64,000 nucleotides of DNA from Alteripontixanthobacter muriae (GCF_013336795.1 NZ_JAAFZT010000003.1:90132-154131), one strand, 5' to 3'. Shown: positions 21,362 to 31,137, counted from the first letter of the stretch. A program made the numbers and translations. Notes: generated by a model from the letters alone, not told the origin.

Positions 21362-22237
21362 TCAATCCTCGGCCCGGCTCTTGATCGGCCCTTTGATCGG
21401 CAGGGCTTCCTTGAAGGTGTGGGTCACATAGGGGAACGGGATCTCGATCCCGGCATCATCCAGCGCTCGCTTGATCGCTCTCACGACAGCATCGCGGCTT
21501 TCGTGCATGTTGCGCGGGGTCGAACCTGCCCACCAGCGGACGTTGAAGTCGACCGAGCTTGAATTGAACTCCATCGCGAACACATCGATAGCCAGATCCT
21601 TGTCGACCTGTTCGACGCTCTCGACCGCCTTGCGGATGACGGCAGCGGCCTGATCCAGATCGGTGTCGTAGGAGACGCCGGCTATGACTTCGTGACGTCG
21701 TTTCGCATCATCGGTGAAGATCTCGACCGGGTTCTTGAACAGGATCGAATTGGGCACGATAGTCAGTTCGCCCGACAATTTGCGGACGTGCGTCTCGCGC
21801 AGGGTGATGTGCTCCACCTTTCCGGTGATGCCTTCACATTCGATCACATCACCGATCCGCATCTTCTCGCGCACCATAATGAGGACGCCGGCCAGGAAAT
21901 TCTCAAAAATGTCCTGAAATGCGAACCCGATGGCTACAGCGCCAATGCCCAGGCCCGCGACGAGGCTGGCGGGCGTCAATCCTGGCATCAGGATCGTCAA
22001 CGCGATCATCAGACCGAACAGCCAGATCGCCAGCTTGACCATAGTGTCGACCAGATTGCGCAGGCTCGGCCGCAGCCTGGTGCGCCCGATGAGCAGATTT
22101 GCTATGCGCAGCGCGAACTTGGCGGCGATCCAGGTGACGAGCAATACGGCGAATGCGATCGCGAGGTTTGGCAGCAGGGCAACCGCGCCCCGAGCCATCT
22201 CCTGAACTTCGTTTCGCAGCGTGCCGATGTAATTCAT
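21362..22237 (-). CDS. Small-conductance mechanosensitive channel, MscS family
   Basis: Pressure-relief channel of the inner membrane. The 291-residue protein has three N-terminal membrane segments (about 15-40, 65-85, 92-125). The pore helix region GLGIGAVAIGFAFQDIFENFLAG lies at about residues 95-120, and a beta domain with NSILFKNPVEIFT follows. The ATG at 22237 is preferred to a TTG two codons upstream. It is a minimal MscS without extra domains. Confidence 0.92.
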   Translation of the reverse strand: MNYIGTLRNEVQEMARGAVALLPNLAIAFAVLLVTWIAAKFALRIANLLIGRTRLRPSLRNLVDTMVKLAIWLFGLMIALTILMPGLTPASLVAGLGIGAVAIGFAFQDIFENFLAGVLIMVREKMRIGDVIECEGITGKVEHITLRETHVRKLSGELTIVPNSILFKNPVEIFTDDAKRRHEVIAGVSYDTDLDQAAAVIRKAVESVEQVDKDLAIDVFAMEFNSSSVDFNVRWWAGSTPRNMHESRDAVVRAIKRALDDAGIEIPFPYVTHTFKEALPIKGPIKSRAED

Positions 22238-22343
22238 GCGCAATAGTCCTGATGATCGCTTCTATCCGCCCGTCTATGGCCCGCAGGCGCGGATGGCAAA
22301 CCGGCAGGCGGGTGCCGACTGCGTCGAAATGTCATGGCTCAAG

Positions 22344-22378
22344 AAAAAGGCCACTGCTTCGAATACGAAGCAGTGGCC
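22344..22378 (-). terminator. Intrinsic terminator of the hppD-VOC transcript
   Basis: On the reverse strand a perfect 13-base stem GGCCACTGCTTCG/CGAAGCAGTGGCC with a four-base loop is followed by TTTTT. It lies 24 bases behind the VOC gene stop. Confidence 0.92.
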
Positions 22379-22401
22379 TGTTCTGGTATTTAAGACGGCG
22401 T

Positions 22402-22956
22402 TTACTGATTTGCCTTGTGCAACCAGTCGGCGTGGCGCGGTGCCTTCTTGGTCTGGCTCCATTCTTCCAGCATCGGCATCGCGACCCGCTTCAGTTCGGC
22501 ATATTGTTCATCCGTTCCAATGTCGGCGGCGAGTTCCACCCGGTGCCCGTTGGGATCGAAAAAATAGATCGACTTGAAGATGCCGTGATGCGTCGGGCCG
22601 AGCACTTCGATCCCTTCATCCTCGACATGTGCCTTGGCTGCGAGAAGCGCCTCTTCCGATTCGACCTTGAAGGCGAGGTGCTGAACCCATTTCGGTGTAT
22701 TCTCGTCCCGGCCCATGTCTTTCTGGGTAGGGAGCTCGAAGAAGGCCAGGATGTTGCCGTTACCGGCGTCCAGGAATACATGCATGTACGGATCGTGTTC
22801 GCCGGTCGACGGCACCTTATCTTCCGAGAATGCGGAGGTATATTCCATACCCAGCACGCGCTGATACCACTCGACCGTCTCTTTCGCATCCTTGCACCGA
22901 TAGGCTGCATGATGAACGCCGCCGAGCTTGATGGGGTGGGTCATTTCAGGGTTCAT
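22402..22956 (-). CDS. VOC (glyoxalase/dioxygenase) family protein
   Basis: A 184-residue metal-dependent vicinal oxygen chelate protein. The first beta module begins [26 protein letters not shown] (candidate ligand His15 or His16). The second has [11 protein letters not shown] and ends in the family motif [14 protein letters not shown], where the Glu is the usual last ligand. It overlaps hppD by ATGA, which suggests work on tyrosine or another aromatic catabolite, but the substrate is not known. It ends at a strong terminator. Confidence 0.85.
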   Translation of the reverse strand: MNPEMTHPIKLGGVHHAAYRCKDAKETVEWYQRVLGMEYTSAFSEDKVPSTGEHDPYMHVFLDAGNGNILAFFELPTQKDMGRDENTPKWVQHLAFKVESEEALLAAKAHVEDEGIEVLGPTHHGIFKSIYFFDPNGHRVELAADIGTDEQYAELKRVAMPMLEEWSQTKKAPRHADWLHKANQ

Positions 22957-24083
22957 GAAGCATCTCCCTTCACGATCTCGGCCTGCTTTTCGCCGGCATC
23001 GGTTTTCAGCGCTCCGCGCTTCATCTGATCGGCTTCGATGGACTTGAACAAGGCCGTGAAGTTGCCTTCGCCGAACCCTTCGTCCTTCTTGCGCTGAATG
23101 AATTCAAAGAAGACAGGCCCGATAACCGTCTGGCCGAAGATCTGCAGCAGCAATCGCGGGTCGCCGTCCTCTGTCGAACCATCGACCAGAATGCCGCGCG
23201 ATTTCAGTTCCTCGACCGGTTCGCCATGGCCGGGCAAACGATCGTCGAGCATCTCGTAATAGGTCGCAGGCGGGCTGGACGCGAAGGGCGTGCCTGCTTC
23301 CTTCAGCCTGTCCCAGCTGCGGTACAGATCGTCACTTGCAAGCGCGATGTGCTGGATGCCTTCACCATTGTATTCGCGCAGATATTCCTCGATCTGGCCG
23401 CCGCCGCCCGAACCTTCCTCGTTCAGCGGGATGCGGATCTTGCCGTCAGGCGCCGTCATCGCCTTGCTGGTCAGACCCGTATATTCACCCTTGATGTCGA
23501 AATAGCGGATCTCGCGGAAATTGAAGATGCGCTCGTAGAAATCGGCCCAATGCGCCATGCGCCCGCCATAGACATTGTGCGTGAGGTGATCGATCACCTT
23601 CATGCCTGCGCCCGCAGGCCAGCGCTCGACACCGTCTTCATACTGGAAGTCGATGTCGTAAATGGAAAGGCCTTCGCCGCCTTCGTCTGCGTAGCGGTCG
23701 ATCAGGTAAATGAGCGAATGCCCGATGCCGCGAATGGCAGGAATGTTCAGTTCCATCGGGCCGGTTTCCGTGTGTACCGGTTCGGCACCGCGCTTCTGCG
23801 CCTCGGCATAGGCGGCGGCGGCGTCCTTGACGCGAAAACCCATCCCGCAGGCGGACGGACCGTGCTCGGCAGCGAAATAGGCTGCGGGGCTGCGCGGTTC
23901 GTAATTGGCGATCAGATTGATGCCGCCCTGACGCCACAATTGGACGTCCTTGGACCTGTGTCGGGCGACCATCGTGAAGCCCATCTTTTCAAACACTGGC
24001 TCCAGCACGCCCTTCTTCGGCGCGGAGAATTCGACGAATTCGAAGCCGTCGAGCCCCAGAGGATTTTCGAAGAGATCTGCCAT
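22953..24083 (-). CDS. hppD: 4-hydroxyphenylpyruvate dioxygenase
   Basis: Converts 4-hydroxyphenylpyruvate to homogentisate in tyrosine breakdown. The protein has 376 residues in two VOC modules. The iron ligands are visible as His166 (VIDHLTHN), His245 (GIQHIALAS) and Glu327 ([11 protein letters not shown]). The substrate-pocket [18 protein letters not shown] region precedes His245. It is the first gene of a two-gene operon with the VOC protein. A palindromic element lies 13-35 bases before the start. Confidence 0.96.
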   Translation of the reverse strand: MADLFENPLGLDGFEFVEFSAPKKGVLEPVFEKMGFTMVARHRSKDVQLWRQGGINLIANYEPRSPAAYFAAEHGPSACGMGFRVKDAAAAYAEAQKRGAEPVHTETGPMELNIPAIRGIGHSLIYLIDRYADEGGEGLSIYDIDFQYEDGVERWPAGAGMKVIDHLTHNVYGGRMAHWADFYERIFNFREIRYFDIKGEYTGLTSKAMTAPDGKIRIPLNEEGSGGGGQIEEYLREYNGEGIQHIALASDDLYRSWDRLKEAGTPFASSPPATYYEMLDDRLPGHGEPVEELKSRGILVDGSTEDGDPRLLLQIFGQTVIGPVFFEFIQRKKDEGFGEGNFTALFKSIEADQMKRGALKTDAGEKQAEIVKGDAS

Positions 24084-24096
24084 GAACTGCCCACCT

Positions 24097-24118
24097 GTAA
24101 CTGGTTACTATTGCAACC
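24097..24118. promoter_or_regulatory. Overlapping palindromes upstream of hppD
   Basis: GTAAC-TG-GTTAC (24097-24108) overlaps GGTT-N8-AACC (24103-24118), just before the hppD start. The position fits an operator for a tyrosine-catabolism regulator, but no regulator gene is adjacent and the arms are only four or five bases. Confidence 0.3.
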
Positions 24119-24255
24119 AATATGGGGAAATGCGCCGGAAATGCAAGGTGATCGGTCGCAAGGCTCTGGCGCTTCATCGTCCTGGCGCTCTATGATCAGG
24201 ACGTCGATCCCACAAATTGCTTGCCAGTATGGCTGCTTTGTGATTCACCTGAATT

Positions 24256-24579
24256 GTGAAACGCCGCAGCCACAAAATCAGCCTGCCGAAGGAGCAATGG
24301 ACGCAAGGCCTCGCGCTTTTTGTCCTGCTGGTGCTGGGTGGATTGGCGATTGCCGGGCCGAGTGGACTTCTTGCGTGGAGCGAGCATCTGCAATTGCTCG
24401 ATCAAAGGCAGGCGCAGATCGCCGAAATAACCGAACGGCGTGATACTTTGCAGAACCGGGTCGCGCTGCTGAACCCGGACAGGGCCGATCCCGATCTTGT
24501 CGGAGAATTGCTGCGGGAGAAGTTGAACGTGGCGCATCCCGATGAAGTGCTGATCACGCTGGACGATACAGCGCCCTGA
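24256..24579 (+). CDS. ftsB: Septum formation initiator (FtsB/DivIC) family protein
   Basis: A bitopic membrane protein of 107 residues. A basic N-terminus is followed by one membrane segment (about 18-42) and a periplasmic coiled coil (about 45-72, LLDQRQAQIAEITERRDTLQ) ending in the conserved LLREKLNVAHPDEVLI. FtsB links FtsL and FtsQ at the divisome. The GTG at 24256 is the start. Its place ahead of pdhA is common in alphaproteobacteria. It could be called a generic DivIC protein; the symbol is by family. Confidence 0.85.
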   Translation: MKRRSHKISLPKEQWTQGLALFVLLVLGGLAIAGPSGLLAWSEHLQLLDQRQAQIAEITERRDTLQNRVALLNPDRADPDLVGELLREKLNVAHPDEVLITLDDTAP

Positions 24580-24792
24580 CGAAGCCGGCAGAGGATGTGG
24601 CCGCTGCGATCAGGCTGCATCGGCGGTCCTTACGATAAATCAGCCGAAAACTTGGCGCTTGGCCGTTGCGCGCAGGACCGATTGCCTCCTATAGCCGTAG
24701 CGTAATTGCCGGGCGACACAGCCTGGCCGATCCGCCGGTTCGCAGATGAACAATCTCGAGACGGCCATGCGCAAGGCAGGAACTACGCAGCG

Positions 24793-25857
24793 ATGACAGA
24801 CGGCCCCACCGAGACCGAAGCCCGATCCGGTTCCGAAGACATGCCCCTCAGGTCTTTGCAGAACGCCCATGACGAGAGCCCCCGCTACTATGCGAGCGAC
24901 GACGAACTGCTCGAGTTCTACCGGCAGATGCTGCTTATTCGCCGGTTTGAGGAAAAGGCGGGGCAGCTATACGGATTGGGCCTGATCGGCGGTTTCTGCC
25001 ACCTCTATATCGGGCAGGAAGCAGTCGCGATCGGTCTGCAAAGCGCGCTCGACAATGACAAGGACAGCGTGATCACGGGCTATCGCGATCATGGGCACAT
25101 GCTGGCCTATGGTATCGACCCCAACGTCATCATGGCGGAACTGACCGGTCGGCAGGCCGGGATTTCCAAGGGGAAGGGCGGGTCGATGCACATGTTTTCG
25201 ACCGAGCATAAGTTCTATGGCGGCCACGGCATCGTTGGTGCCCAGGTGGCTCTGGGCGGCGGGCTGGCACTTGCGCACCAATATCGCGAAGATGGGGGCA
25301 TCTGCCTCGCCTATTTCGGCGACGGCGCCGCGAACCAGGGCCAGGTCTACGAGACGTTCAACATGGCATCCCTGTGGAAGCTGCCCATCGTGTTCGTGGT
25401 CGAGAATAATCAATATGCGATGGGCACCAGCACGGCGCGTTCCAGCGCAGAGACGGAATTCTACAAGCGCGGCACCGCTTTCCGCATTCCCGGAATGGAT
25501 GTGAACGGCATGGACGTACTCGAAGTGCGGAACGCTGCCGAGATCGCGCTGGCGCATGTTCGCGGGGGCAACGGTCCGGTGTTGATGGAATTGAATACCT
25601 ACCGTTATCGCGGTCATTCGATGTCCGACCCGGCCAAGTACCGCACCCGTGACGAGGTGCAGGGTCAGCGCGAACATAACGATCCGATCGAGAAAGCGAA
25701 GAAGGAGCTGATTGAGCGCGGCCGTAGCGAGGATGATTTGAGGGCGATCGACAAGGAAATCCGGGCCCGTGTTGCAGAAGCTGCCGATTTCGCCGAAAGC
25801 TCTCCCGAACCGGAGCCCAGCGAATTGCACACTGATGTTCTGGTCGGTACCTACTGA
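24793..25857 (+). CDS. pdhA: Pyruvate dehydrogenase E1 component, alpha subunit
   Basis: Thiamine-diphosphate subunit that decarboxylates pyruvate with PdhB. The protein has 354 residues from M-T-D-G. The ThDP motif GDGAANQGQVYETFNMA through VVENN lies near residues 177-205, and RYRGHSMSDPAKYRT (phosphorylation-loop region) near 271-285. The ATG at 24793 follows an AGGCAGGAA; the frame stays open to 24706. It pairs with pdhB downstream. Confidence 0.96.
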   Translation: MTDGPTETEARSGSEDMPLRSLQNAHDESPRYYASDDELLEFYRQMLLIRRFEEKAGQLYGLGLIGGFCHLYIGQEAVAIGLQSALDNDKDSVITGYRDHGHMLAYGIDPNVIMAELTGRQAGISKGKGGSMHMFSTEHKFYGGHGIVGAQVALGGGLALAHQYREDGGICLAYFGDGAANQGQVYETFNMASLWKLPIVFVVENNQYAMGTSTARSSAETEFYKRGTAFRIPGMDVNGMDVLEVRNAAEIALAHVRGGNGPVLMELNTYRYRGHSMSDPAKYRTRDEVQGQREHNDPIEKAKKELIERGRSEDDLRAIDKEIRARVAEAADFAESSPEPEPSELHTDVLVGTY

Positions 25858-25881
25858 TGGCGGCCCACGAGACCAGGTGCG

Positions 25882-25971
25882 ATGAACCATCCTGACCCCG
25901 CCTTCGATACTTCCGCCGCCAGCATTACGAGCGGTTTTCCATTACAACACCAGCATACCAGGGCCTTCTGA
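25882..25971 (+). CDS. Candidate 29-residue ORF between pdhA and pdhB
   Basis: An ATG at 25882 opens 29 codons ([19 protein letters not shown] and ten more) and its TGA shares one base with the pdhB ATG (TGATG). An AGG lies upstream. The overlap could couple pdhB translation to it. No family is recognised, and pdhB has its own AGGG, so this could be chance. Confidence 0.25.
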   Translation: MNHPDPAFDTSAASITSGFPLQHQHTRAF

Positions 25972-27374
25972 TGGCAATCGAAATTAAAATGCCTGCTCTT
26001 TCGCCGACCATGGAGGAAGGGACCCTTGCGAAATGGCTCGTGAAGGAAGGCGATACGATCGCGCCCGGTGACATCATCGCCGAGATCGAGACGGACAAGG
26101 CGACGATGGAAGTCGAGACGATCGACGAAGGCACGGTCGGGAAGATCCTTGTCGGAGAGGGTACCGACAATGTGAAAGTCGGAACGGTAATCGCCATGCT
26201 CGCGGGCGAGGGCGAAGATGTCTCGGACATGGATACGGCAGACGCCGGCAAGAAACCTGCACCGGCACCGGCAAAGGATGTAGTCGGCGAAGGCAAGGAC
26301 GTGGGGCGTAAAGAGGGCAACGCCGACATGACCGCGCCTCAGAAGCGCAGCGAGCCGGTTACCGATCCCGAGATTCCGCCGGGTACCAACATGGCGACAG
26401 TCAGCGTACGCGAGGCGCTGCGCGACGCCATGGCCGAGGAAATGCGGCGCGACGACCGCGTGTTCATCATGGGCGAGGAAGTTGCCCAATATCAAGGTGC
26501 CTACAAAGTGACGCAGGGCCTGCTGGACGAATTCGGTCCGAAGCGGGTCATCGACACGCCCATCACCGAATATGGTTTTGCAGGCATCGGATGCGGGGCT
26601 GCCATGGGCGGGTTGCGCCCGATCGTCGAGTTCATGACCTTCAACTTCGCGATGCAGGCGATCGACCACATCGTGAACAGCGCCGCAAAGACGAACTACA
26701 TGTCCGGTGGTCAGATGCGCTGCCCGGTTGTCTTCCGCGGTCCGAATGGAGCAGCGAGCCGCGTGGGGGCACAGCATAGCCAGAATTACGGCCCCTGGTA
26801 CGCAAGCGTGCCGGGCCTGATCGTCATTGCGCCGTATGATTCATCCGATGCCAAGGGCCTCATGAAGGCGGCAATCCGCTGCGAGGCTCCCGTGGTTTTC
26901 CTGGAAAACGAACTGGTTTACGGGCGTAATTTCGAATTGCCCGAACTTGACGACCATGTCCTGCCGATCGGGAAGGCGCGCATCGTTCGCGAAGGTAGCG
27001 ACGTCACCATCGTCACCTATTCCATCGGCGTCGGCCTTGCTCTCGAAGCCGCGGAAGCTCTTGCAGAAGATGGGATCGATGCCGAGATTATCGACCTTCG
27101 TACCTTGCGCCCACTCGACCGGCAGGCGGTTCTCGACAGCCTGGCGAAAACCAACCGCGTCATCGTGGCCGAAGAAGGCTGGCCGACCTGCTCCATCGCG
27201 TCTGAAATCGTGGCCATCTGCATGGAGGATGGTTTCGACCATCTCGATGCACCTGTGCTGCGCGTGTGCAACGAAGACGTGCCGCTTCCCTATGCGGCCA
27301 ATCTGGAGAAGCTGGCGCTGCTCGACAGCGAGGCGATCGTCGCAGCAGCGAAGCGGGTCTGCTACAAGGATTGA
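25971..27374 (+). CDS. pdhB: Pyruvate dehydrogenase E1 component, beta subunit, with N-terminal lipoyl domain
   Basis: A 467-residue E1 beta subunit. Residues 1-78 are a lipoyl domain with the lipoylated Lys43 in [11 protein letters not shown]. An Ala/Pro-rich acidic linker (about 80-130) follows, then the transketolase-type pyrimidine domain ([14 protein letters not shown] onward) and C-terminal domain ([18 protein letters not shown]). Fusion of a lipoyl domain to E1 beta is known in alphaproteobacteria and gives the complex an extra swinging arm. E2 and E3 genes are not in the window. Confidence 0.96.
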   Translation: MAIEIKMPALSPTMEEGTLAKWLVKEGDTIAPGDIIAEIETDKATMEVETIDEGTVGKILVGEGTDNVKVGTVIAMLAGEGEDVSDMDTADAGKKPAPAPAKDVVGEGKDVGRKEGNADMTAPQKRSEPVTDPEIPPGTNMATVSVREALRDAMAEEMRRDDRVFIMGEEVAQYQGAYKVTQGLLDEFGPKRVIDTPITEYGFAGIGCGAAMGGLRPIVEFMTFNFAMQAIDHIVNSAAKTNYMSGGQMRCPVVFRGPNGAASRVGAQHSQNYGPWYASVPGLIVIAPYDSSDAKGLMKAAIRCEAPVVFLENELVYGRNFELPELDDHVLPIGKARIVREGSDVTIVTYSIGVGLALEAAEALAEDGIDAEIIDLRTLRPLDRQAVLDSLAKTNRVIVAEEGWPTCSIASEIVAICMEDGFDHLDAPVLRVCNEDVPLPYAANLEKLALLDSEAIVAAAKRVCYKD

Positions 27375-27400
27375 CCCTGTCTATCCTGGCGTTGCGGAGC

Positions 27401-28096
27401 CTAGCTGAAATCGTCGAAAGCCGTGCAGTTCATGACCGGATCGGGTTGTGAAATGTCGCGCTGATATATCTGCGACAGGTCACGGTTGTCGCGCACGTTG
27501 AAGGCAGCAGTGGCTGTTATAGTGCCGATGCTGGAAGAATGTGTCGAGATCAGCGGCTGATACTCATACGCAACCTCGACAAACATTACTTCTTCGCCGG
27601 GGAAGGCGATGATTTCCGCGCCTTCCGGACCCATGCCTGGAAATCCGCCGTGCGCGCCGTCGCCTTCGTCGCCGTATGATGATTGATGTTCGAGCTTCCC
27701 CTTGCAGCGCTGCCAGCGGATGTACTGGTCGCCCGTTGTCTTGGGAACGACCTCGAGGCTCGAAAGGATGACACGCCCGTTCTCATAAAGATCGGCGGCA
27801 TTACCCCCTTGAAACTGCCCGCCTAGCAGAACATCGTTCAGGTCGCTCTCGTAGATCTTCGTCGCGCCTAGCAACGAACGTTCGCCGATGCGCGAAGCAT
27901 TATCGGCGAGCATGACCGCGATCTGGTTGATACGCATCTGCATAATCGCCTGGTTCGCAGATTCCACCCCCCACAGACTGGCCGTTATCAGCAGAGGCGC
28001 ACCCAGCGCGAACTCCATCATCGCCAGACCCGACCGGGACCGGACCAGCCGGCGCAGCAGGCCTTGCAGGGGAAAAGCACAAGAGCGGCCGATCAC
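27401..28096 (-). CDS. TadE-like minor pilin (pseudopilin)
   Basis: A 231-residue protein with a basic N-terminus and the prepilin-like segment SGLAMMEFALGAPLLITASLWG (about 22-43). Gly-x-x-x-x-Glu fits processing by a prepilin peptidase, leaving Glu at position +5. The rest is extracytoplasmic, with two cysteines (near 130 and 226). TadE/TadG proteins are minor parts of Tad (Flp) pili. It is last in the leftward cluster and overlaps the next gene by ATGA. It is convergent with pdhB, 26 bases away. Confidence 0.78.
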   Translation of the reverse strand: MIGRSCAFPLQGLLRRLVRSRSGLAMMEFALGAPLLITASLWGVESANQAIMQMRINQIAVMLADNASRIGERSLLGATKIYESDLNDVLLGGQFQGGNAADLYENGRVILSSLEVVPKTTGDQYIRWQRCKGKLEHQSSYGDEGDGAHGGFPGMGPEGAEIIAFPGEEVMFVEVAYEYQPLISTHSSSIGTITATAAFNVRDNRDLSQIYQRDISQPDPVMNCTAFDDFS

Positions 28097-28676
28097 GCGC
28101 AGTGGCCCACGCCGGATTTGTCAGCCTGTTCGCCGTAGGGCTGGTTTCGCAATACGGTGCTGGCCGATGTCGCAACATCGGGAAGACCGATCAGCCCGCC
28201 TGCTCCGAACGCCCGCCGGTAGGTCACGTTGACGACGTAGAGCACCGCATCGCGGGCGCTGCCGAACCCGGCGGATCCGCGGTCCTCATCCAAAAACCGT
28301 TGCCGTTCGCATCCTCGAAAGGTTCGCCATCATTGCAAACACCTTTGTCGTCGACATCGGTAAAATCATCAGGCTGGGCGATGTCGGAGAAGTTCGCGTA
28401 GGAAGATCGTGAAATCTCAAGCTCGGCATCCGCCACGATCCGGTGCACGGCATCGCGGACCGCCCTGTCAAGATCCTCGTGCCGGAACTCGGCCCCCTCG
28501 ACCGTGGAAAGGCCAGCGACATGCTGAACCGCACCCTGCAATTGAGCCTGCGCATAATAATTGTAACTCATGTCGAGCACGCCCGCCAAGGTCATCAGAA
28601 GGACCGGGGCAATCATCGCGAACTCCACCACTGCCGATCCGTTCTGATCGCCGCAGAAAGTCTGCAACCTGCTCAT
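28093..28676 (-). CDS. TadE-like minor pilin, frameshifted
   Basis: Starts MSRLQTF at 28676 (ATGA overlap with the vWA gene) and has the prepilin segment GSAVVEFAMIAPVLLMTLAG at about residues 13-32. The frame departs after EDANGNGFW. The family-like continuation DEDRGSAGFGSARDAVLYVV lies in another frame and ends at 28093, which overlaps the next gene by ATGA. Restoring one base in the run at 28290-28296 joins both parts into about 194 residues. The junction motif DANGNGFWDED is a calcium-loop-like element. The intact overlaps on both sides suggest that the gene is functional and the shift is a sequence error, but a real mutation is possible. Confidence 0.72.
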
Positions 28677-30562
28677 TCCAGGATCCTCAGCTGGCTCATG
28701 TTTTTGGCAATTGTCGCAAAGGTCACGTTGAGCTGGTCGGCATCCTCGGCTTCGAAATGCTGGCCTTCGCCCGCGCAGTTTTTCATCACGGGTGTGAGTT
28801 CCGTGCCGAAGCCGATGATCCAGATCGTGACATTCCGCTTCCGCACCTCGCTGCAGGCGAAGGCGAAGCGGCGCTCGACCGTTTCGTTCAGTGTCAGCTT
28901 GGACTTGGGACTCCAGCGGCGTTGATCGACCGGCTCCATTCCGTAGCTTGAATAGCTTACGTCCAGGGTGGCGGTCTGACCGTCGGTCAGGAAGATGAGG
29001 TGGCGGTTTACATGTCCATTGGTGCCATCGGCATTCTCGGCGGCGAACAGCCCGGTTGGCGATATCAGCCGGCCGCCCCAGATCATGCCGATGTCGTGAT
29101 AAGTGCTTCCGGTTGCTGCAAGCCCGTCGAGATAGTCGGAAAGTTCTTCCTCGCCCAGCGGCGTCAGTTTCATCGCCGGCGCGGGGCATGCGGCCGACCC
29201 GAGCTTGGCCGGCGCGATAAAGTCTTTCGAGCTTTCCACTTTCTTCGGATTGAACTTGCCGTTCCCGTTCCGTTCCATCTCCCTAGCATAGATGATGGAG
29301 GGGTACATCGGGCGCCACTGCGTCTCTGGCTGGCCCTGCAGAGGCACACGATCTATGTCGAGGTCGAGCGCCCGCCCGAGATTGACATTGTCATAGTTGC
29401 CGATCTCGTAAGTTTCGCGGTCTTCCATACAGCCCAGGGTTTCCTCTCGCCAATTGAACACATCGCGGGGAAGTTGATCGTAGAGAAACTTCGTAGAGCT
29501 CCCGAAACGGGGTTCGGTGGTCGCGGTATAGGTGTCCACATATTTGACATAGCGCGTTCGAGAAACCTCGCAGGCAGAGCCTTTCACCCGCACGGAGTAG
29601 GTGTCGCCATCCCGCGTTCGCTTATAAGTCGTGATGGTCCGTTTACCTTCTGGCGGGCCTGCGAAGGGTTCGTCCATTTGCGACGTTTTCTTGGTTTGCG
29701 TCTTCAGGGTGTTGGGGGGGCGCGTCGGACAGTAATAGCCCTTCAGCTCGTCGAAGGACGCCGCATAGGTTTCGCTGATGCTCGTTCCCTGCGTTCCGCT
29801 GACCGGTGTCACGGCAGAGTAATAGGTCGCGTTGCTAGTGGTCGAACCGGTTTCGACAATTTCGCGGGACTGATAGGCCCATTCGTCGCCAACCCATTCA
29901 TCGCGCAACAAGTGGCCGACATTCACGTTGGTCGAGTAAGGCACGAAACCGTAACGCATCCGTGTACCCGCCATGGCTGCTTGCTGCAGCTGGGCATGGA
30001 AGGAGAGGATTGTCGCGCGCATCGTATCAATACGTGACTGCGCGTCACCCGGGTTGGTTTCCGCCATGGAGCCCGTGACGTCCAGAACCATCATCACGTC
30101 GGTGTTGTTGAAACTCAACTGTGCGAGGCAATTGACCTTGATCGGGATGTTTTCAAACCCGAACATGTGCATGATGGTCGTGGGCATGACGACCTCGGCC
30201 TGCCCCGCGATGGAATAATCTTCGCCGAGTTCCATTTCGAAATTCCGTTCGGACGTGCCATAGGCACCGTCACGGAAGTTCACTTTGAAGAACCGTTGTC
30301 CCACATCGGCGACACCGTCGGGGAGCAGTCCGGTGACGGACGCCTCCGAACCCAACCTCTTTCGCGCTGCAAGCACGCCTGAATCGCAGGCTTGCTGCAG
30401 CCTTGCCTCCGACAGATAGGCGCGGCTCATGTCCACGCCGCCGCTGACCATCGCGAGCAAGGGAAACATGGCCGTCGCTATCAGCGCCAGGGCGTTGCCG
30501 GATGTGTCCCGCGCCAGACTGCCAATCAATGTGCGGCTTATCTGCTTGCCCTCGTCGACCAT
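28673..30562 (-). CDS. TadG-like pilus assembly protein with von Willebrand factor A domain
   Basis: A 629-residue protein from MVDEGKQ. A TadG-type N-terminal membrane segment (GNALALIATAMFPLLAMVSGGVDMSRAYL) is followed by a pilin-like region and a vWA domain. The MIDAS motif D-V-T-G-S is near residue 161, and FLTDGQTATLD is a later metal-site strand. Long Thr/Tyr-rich loops interrupt the vWA fold. Such proteins act in adhesion or pilus assembly. The ATG at 30562 has AGGA upstream; the earlier ATG at 30595 lies inside an inverted repeat with no ribosome site. The stop overlaps the frameshifted tadE gene. Confidence 0.8.
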   Translation of the reverse strand: MVDEGKQISRTLIGSLARDTSGNALALIATAMFPLLAMVSGGVDMSRAYLSEARLQQACDSGVLAARKRLGSEASVTGLLPDGVADVGQRFFKVNFRDGAYGTSERNFEMELGEDYSIAGQAEVVMPTTIMHMFGFENIPIKVNCLAQLSFNNTDVMMVLDVTGSMAETNPGDAQSRIDTMRATILSFHAQLQQAAMAGTRMRYGFVPYSTNVNVGHLLRDEWVGDEWAYQSREIVETGSTTSNATYYSAVTPVSGTQGTSISETYAASFDELKGYYCPTRPPNTLKTQTKKTSQMDEPFAGPPEGKRTITTYKRTRDGDTYSVRVKGSACEVSRTRYVKYVDTYTATTEPRFGSSTKFLYDQLPRDVFNWREETLGCMEDRETYEIGNYDNVNLGRALDLDIDRVPLQGQPETQWRPMYPSIIYAREMERNGNGKFNPKKVESSKDFIAPAKLGSAACPAPAMKLTPLGEEELSDYLDGLAATGSTYHDIGMIWGGRLISPTGLFAAENADGTNGHVNRHLIFLTDGQTATLDVSYSSYGMEPVDQRRWSPKSKLTLNETVERRFAFACSEVRKRNVTIWIIGFGTELTPVMKNCAGEGQHFEAEDADQLNVTFATIAKNMSQLRILE

Positions 30563-30583
30563 CTGCGCATCCTGGCATGGCAG

Positions 30584-30610
30584 CCCTGTAAACATCGTAA
30601 ATTTACAGGG
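30584..30610. repeat. Nine-base inverted repeat ahead of the vWA gene
   Basis: CCCTGTAAA (30584-30592) and TTTACAGGG (30602-30610) are perfect arms around a nine-base loop that itself overlaps the palindrome GTAAATTTAC. It sits between the vWA gene and the upstream tadE gene, the only gap (about 100 bases) in the cluster. It may be an operator or an mRNA hairpin. Confidence 0.55.
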
Positions 30611-30663
30611 TCAACATCTTCATCACATCAGGAGCGGAGAAGCCCTGAAGCACCTTCGTCGTA

Positions 30664-31137
30664 TCACGGCGCAGGGGCGCTAAGGGTCGTGAGAAAGATG
30701 GGACGAGAATAGGTCATCGGCTGATCGCCTATGCCGATTACCTGCAGGAAGCTCGGCATTGTGTAGGCGAGTGTCAGGCGCTTTTCCTGAGCGCCTTCGA
30801 TCCTGCTCGTAACATCTGTAACCGTCGCAGAAAGCCGGTTGCTATTGAGGGAATAGGGAACATTGAAGGCAATCGAATGAACCCGGCCGACGATCTGTTC
30901 ATTCGTTAGCAGAAGGCTCTTCTGATAATCGACAGCTACACTGCGAGCAGTGTCGCTAGCGATGGATTTCAGCGCGCTGGAATTCTGCATCTGCAAACCC
31001 ACATGCAGAACGCCCAGCAGCATGGCGATAATGACGGGCGCCAGCAGCGCGAATTCAACGAGGGTACCGCCCCTGCGGTCGCACAATAGTCGATGCATCC
31101 ACCGCACGATCGGGCGCCCTGAGAGTGCCGCGCTCAT
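30664..31137 (-). CDS. TadE-like minor pilin
   Basis: A 157-residue protein starting MSAALSG at 31137, where its ATG overlaps the preceding stop (ATGA). The prepilin segment GGTLVEFALLAPVIIAMLLGV lies at about residues 23-43, with Glu five residues after Gly. The rest is a short extracytoplasmic domain. The frame is open for 21 codons upstream without family similarity. It is the third gene of the leftward cluster, counted from tadG at 32926. Confidence 0.8.
   Translation of the reverse strand: MSAALSGRPIVRWMHRLLCDRRGGTLVEFALLAPVIIAMLLGVLHVGLQMQNSSALKSIASDTARSVAVDYQKSLLLTNEQIVGRVHSIAFNVPYSLNSNRLSATVTDVTSRIEGAQEKRLTLAYTMPSFLQVIGIGDQPMTYSRPIFLTTLSAPAP

Noticed and set aside
23226..24443. A 405-codon forward frame opposite hppD running into the ftsB-like gene
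   Set aside because: Shadow of hppD; it also crosses the ftsB-like gene start.
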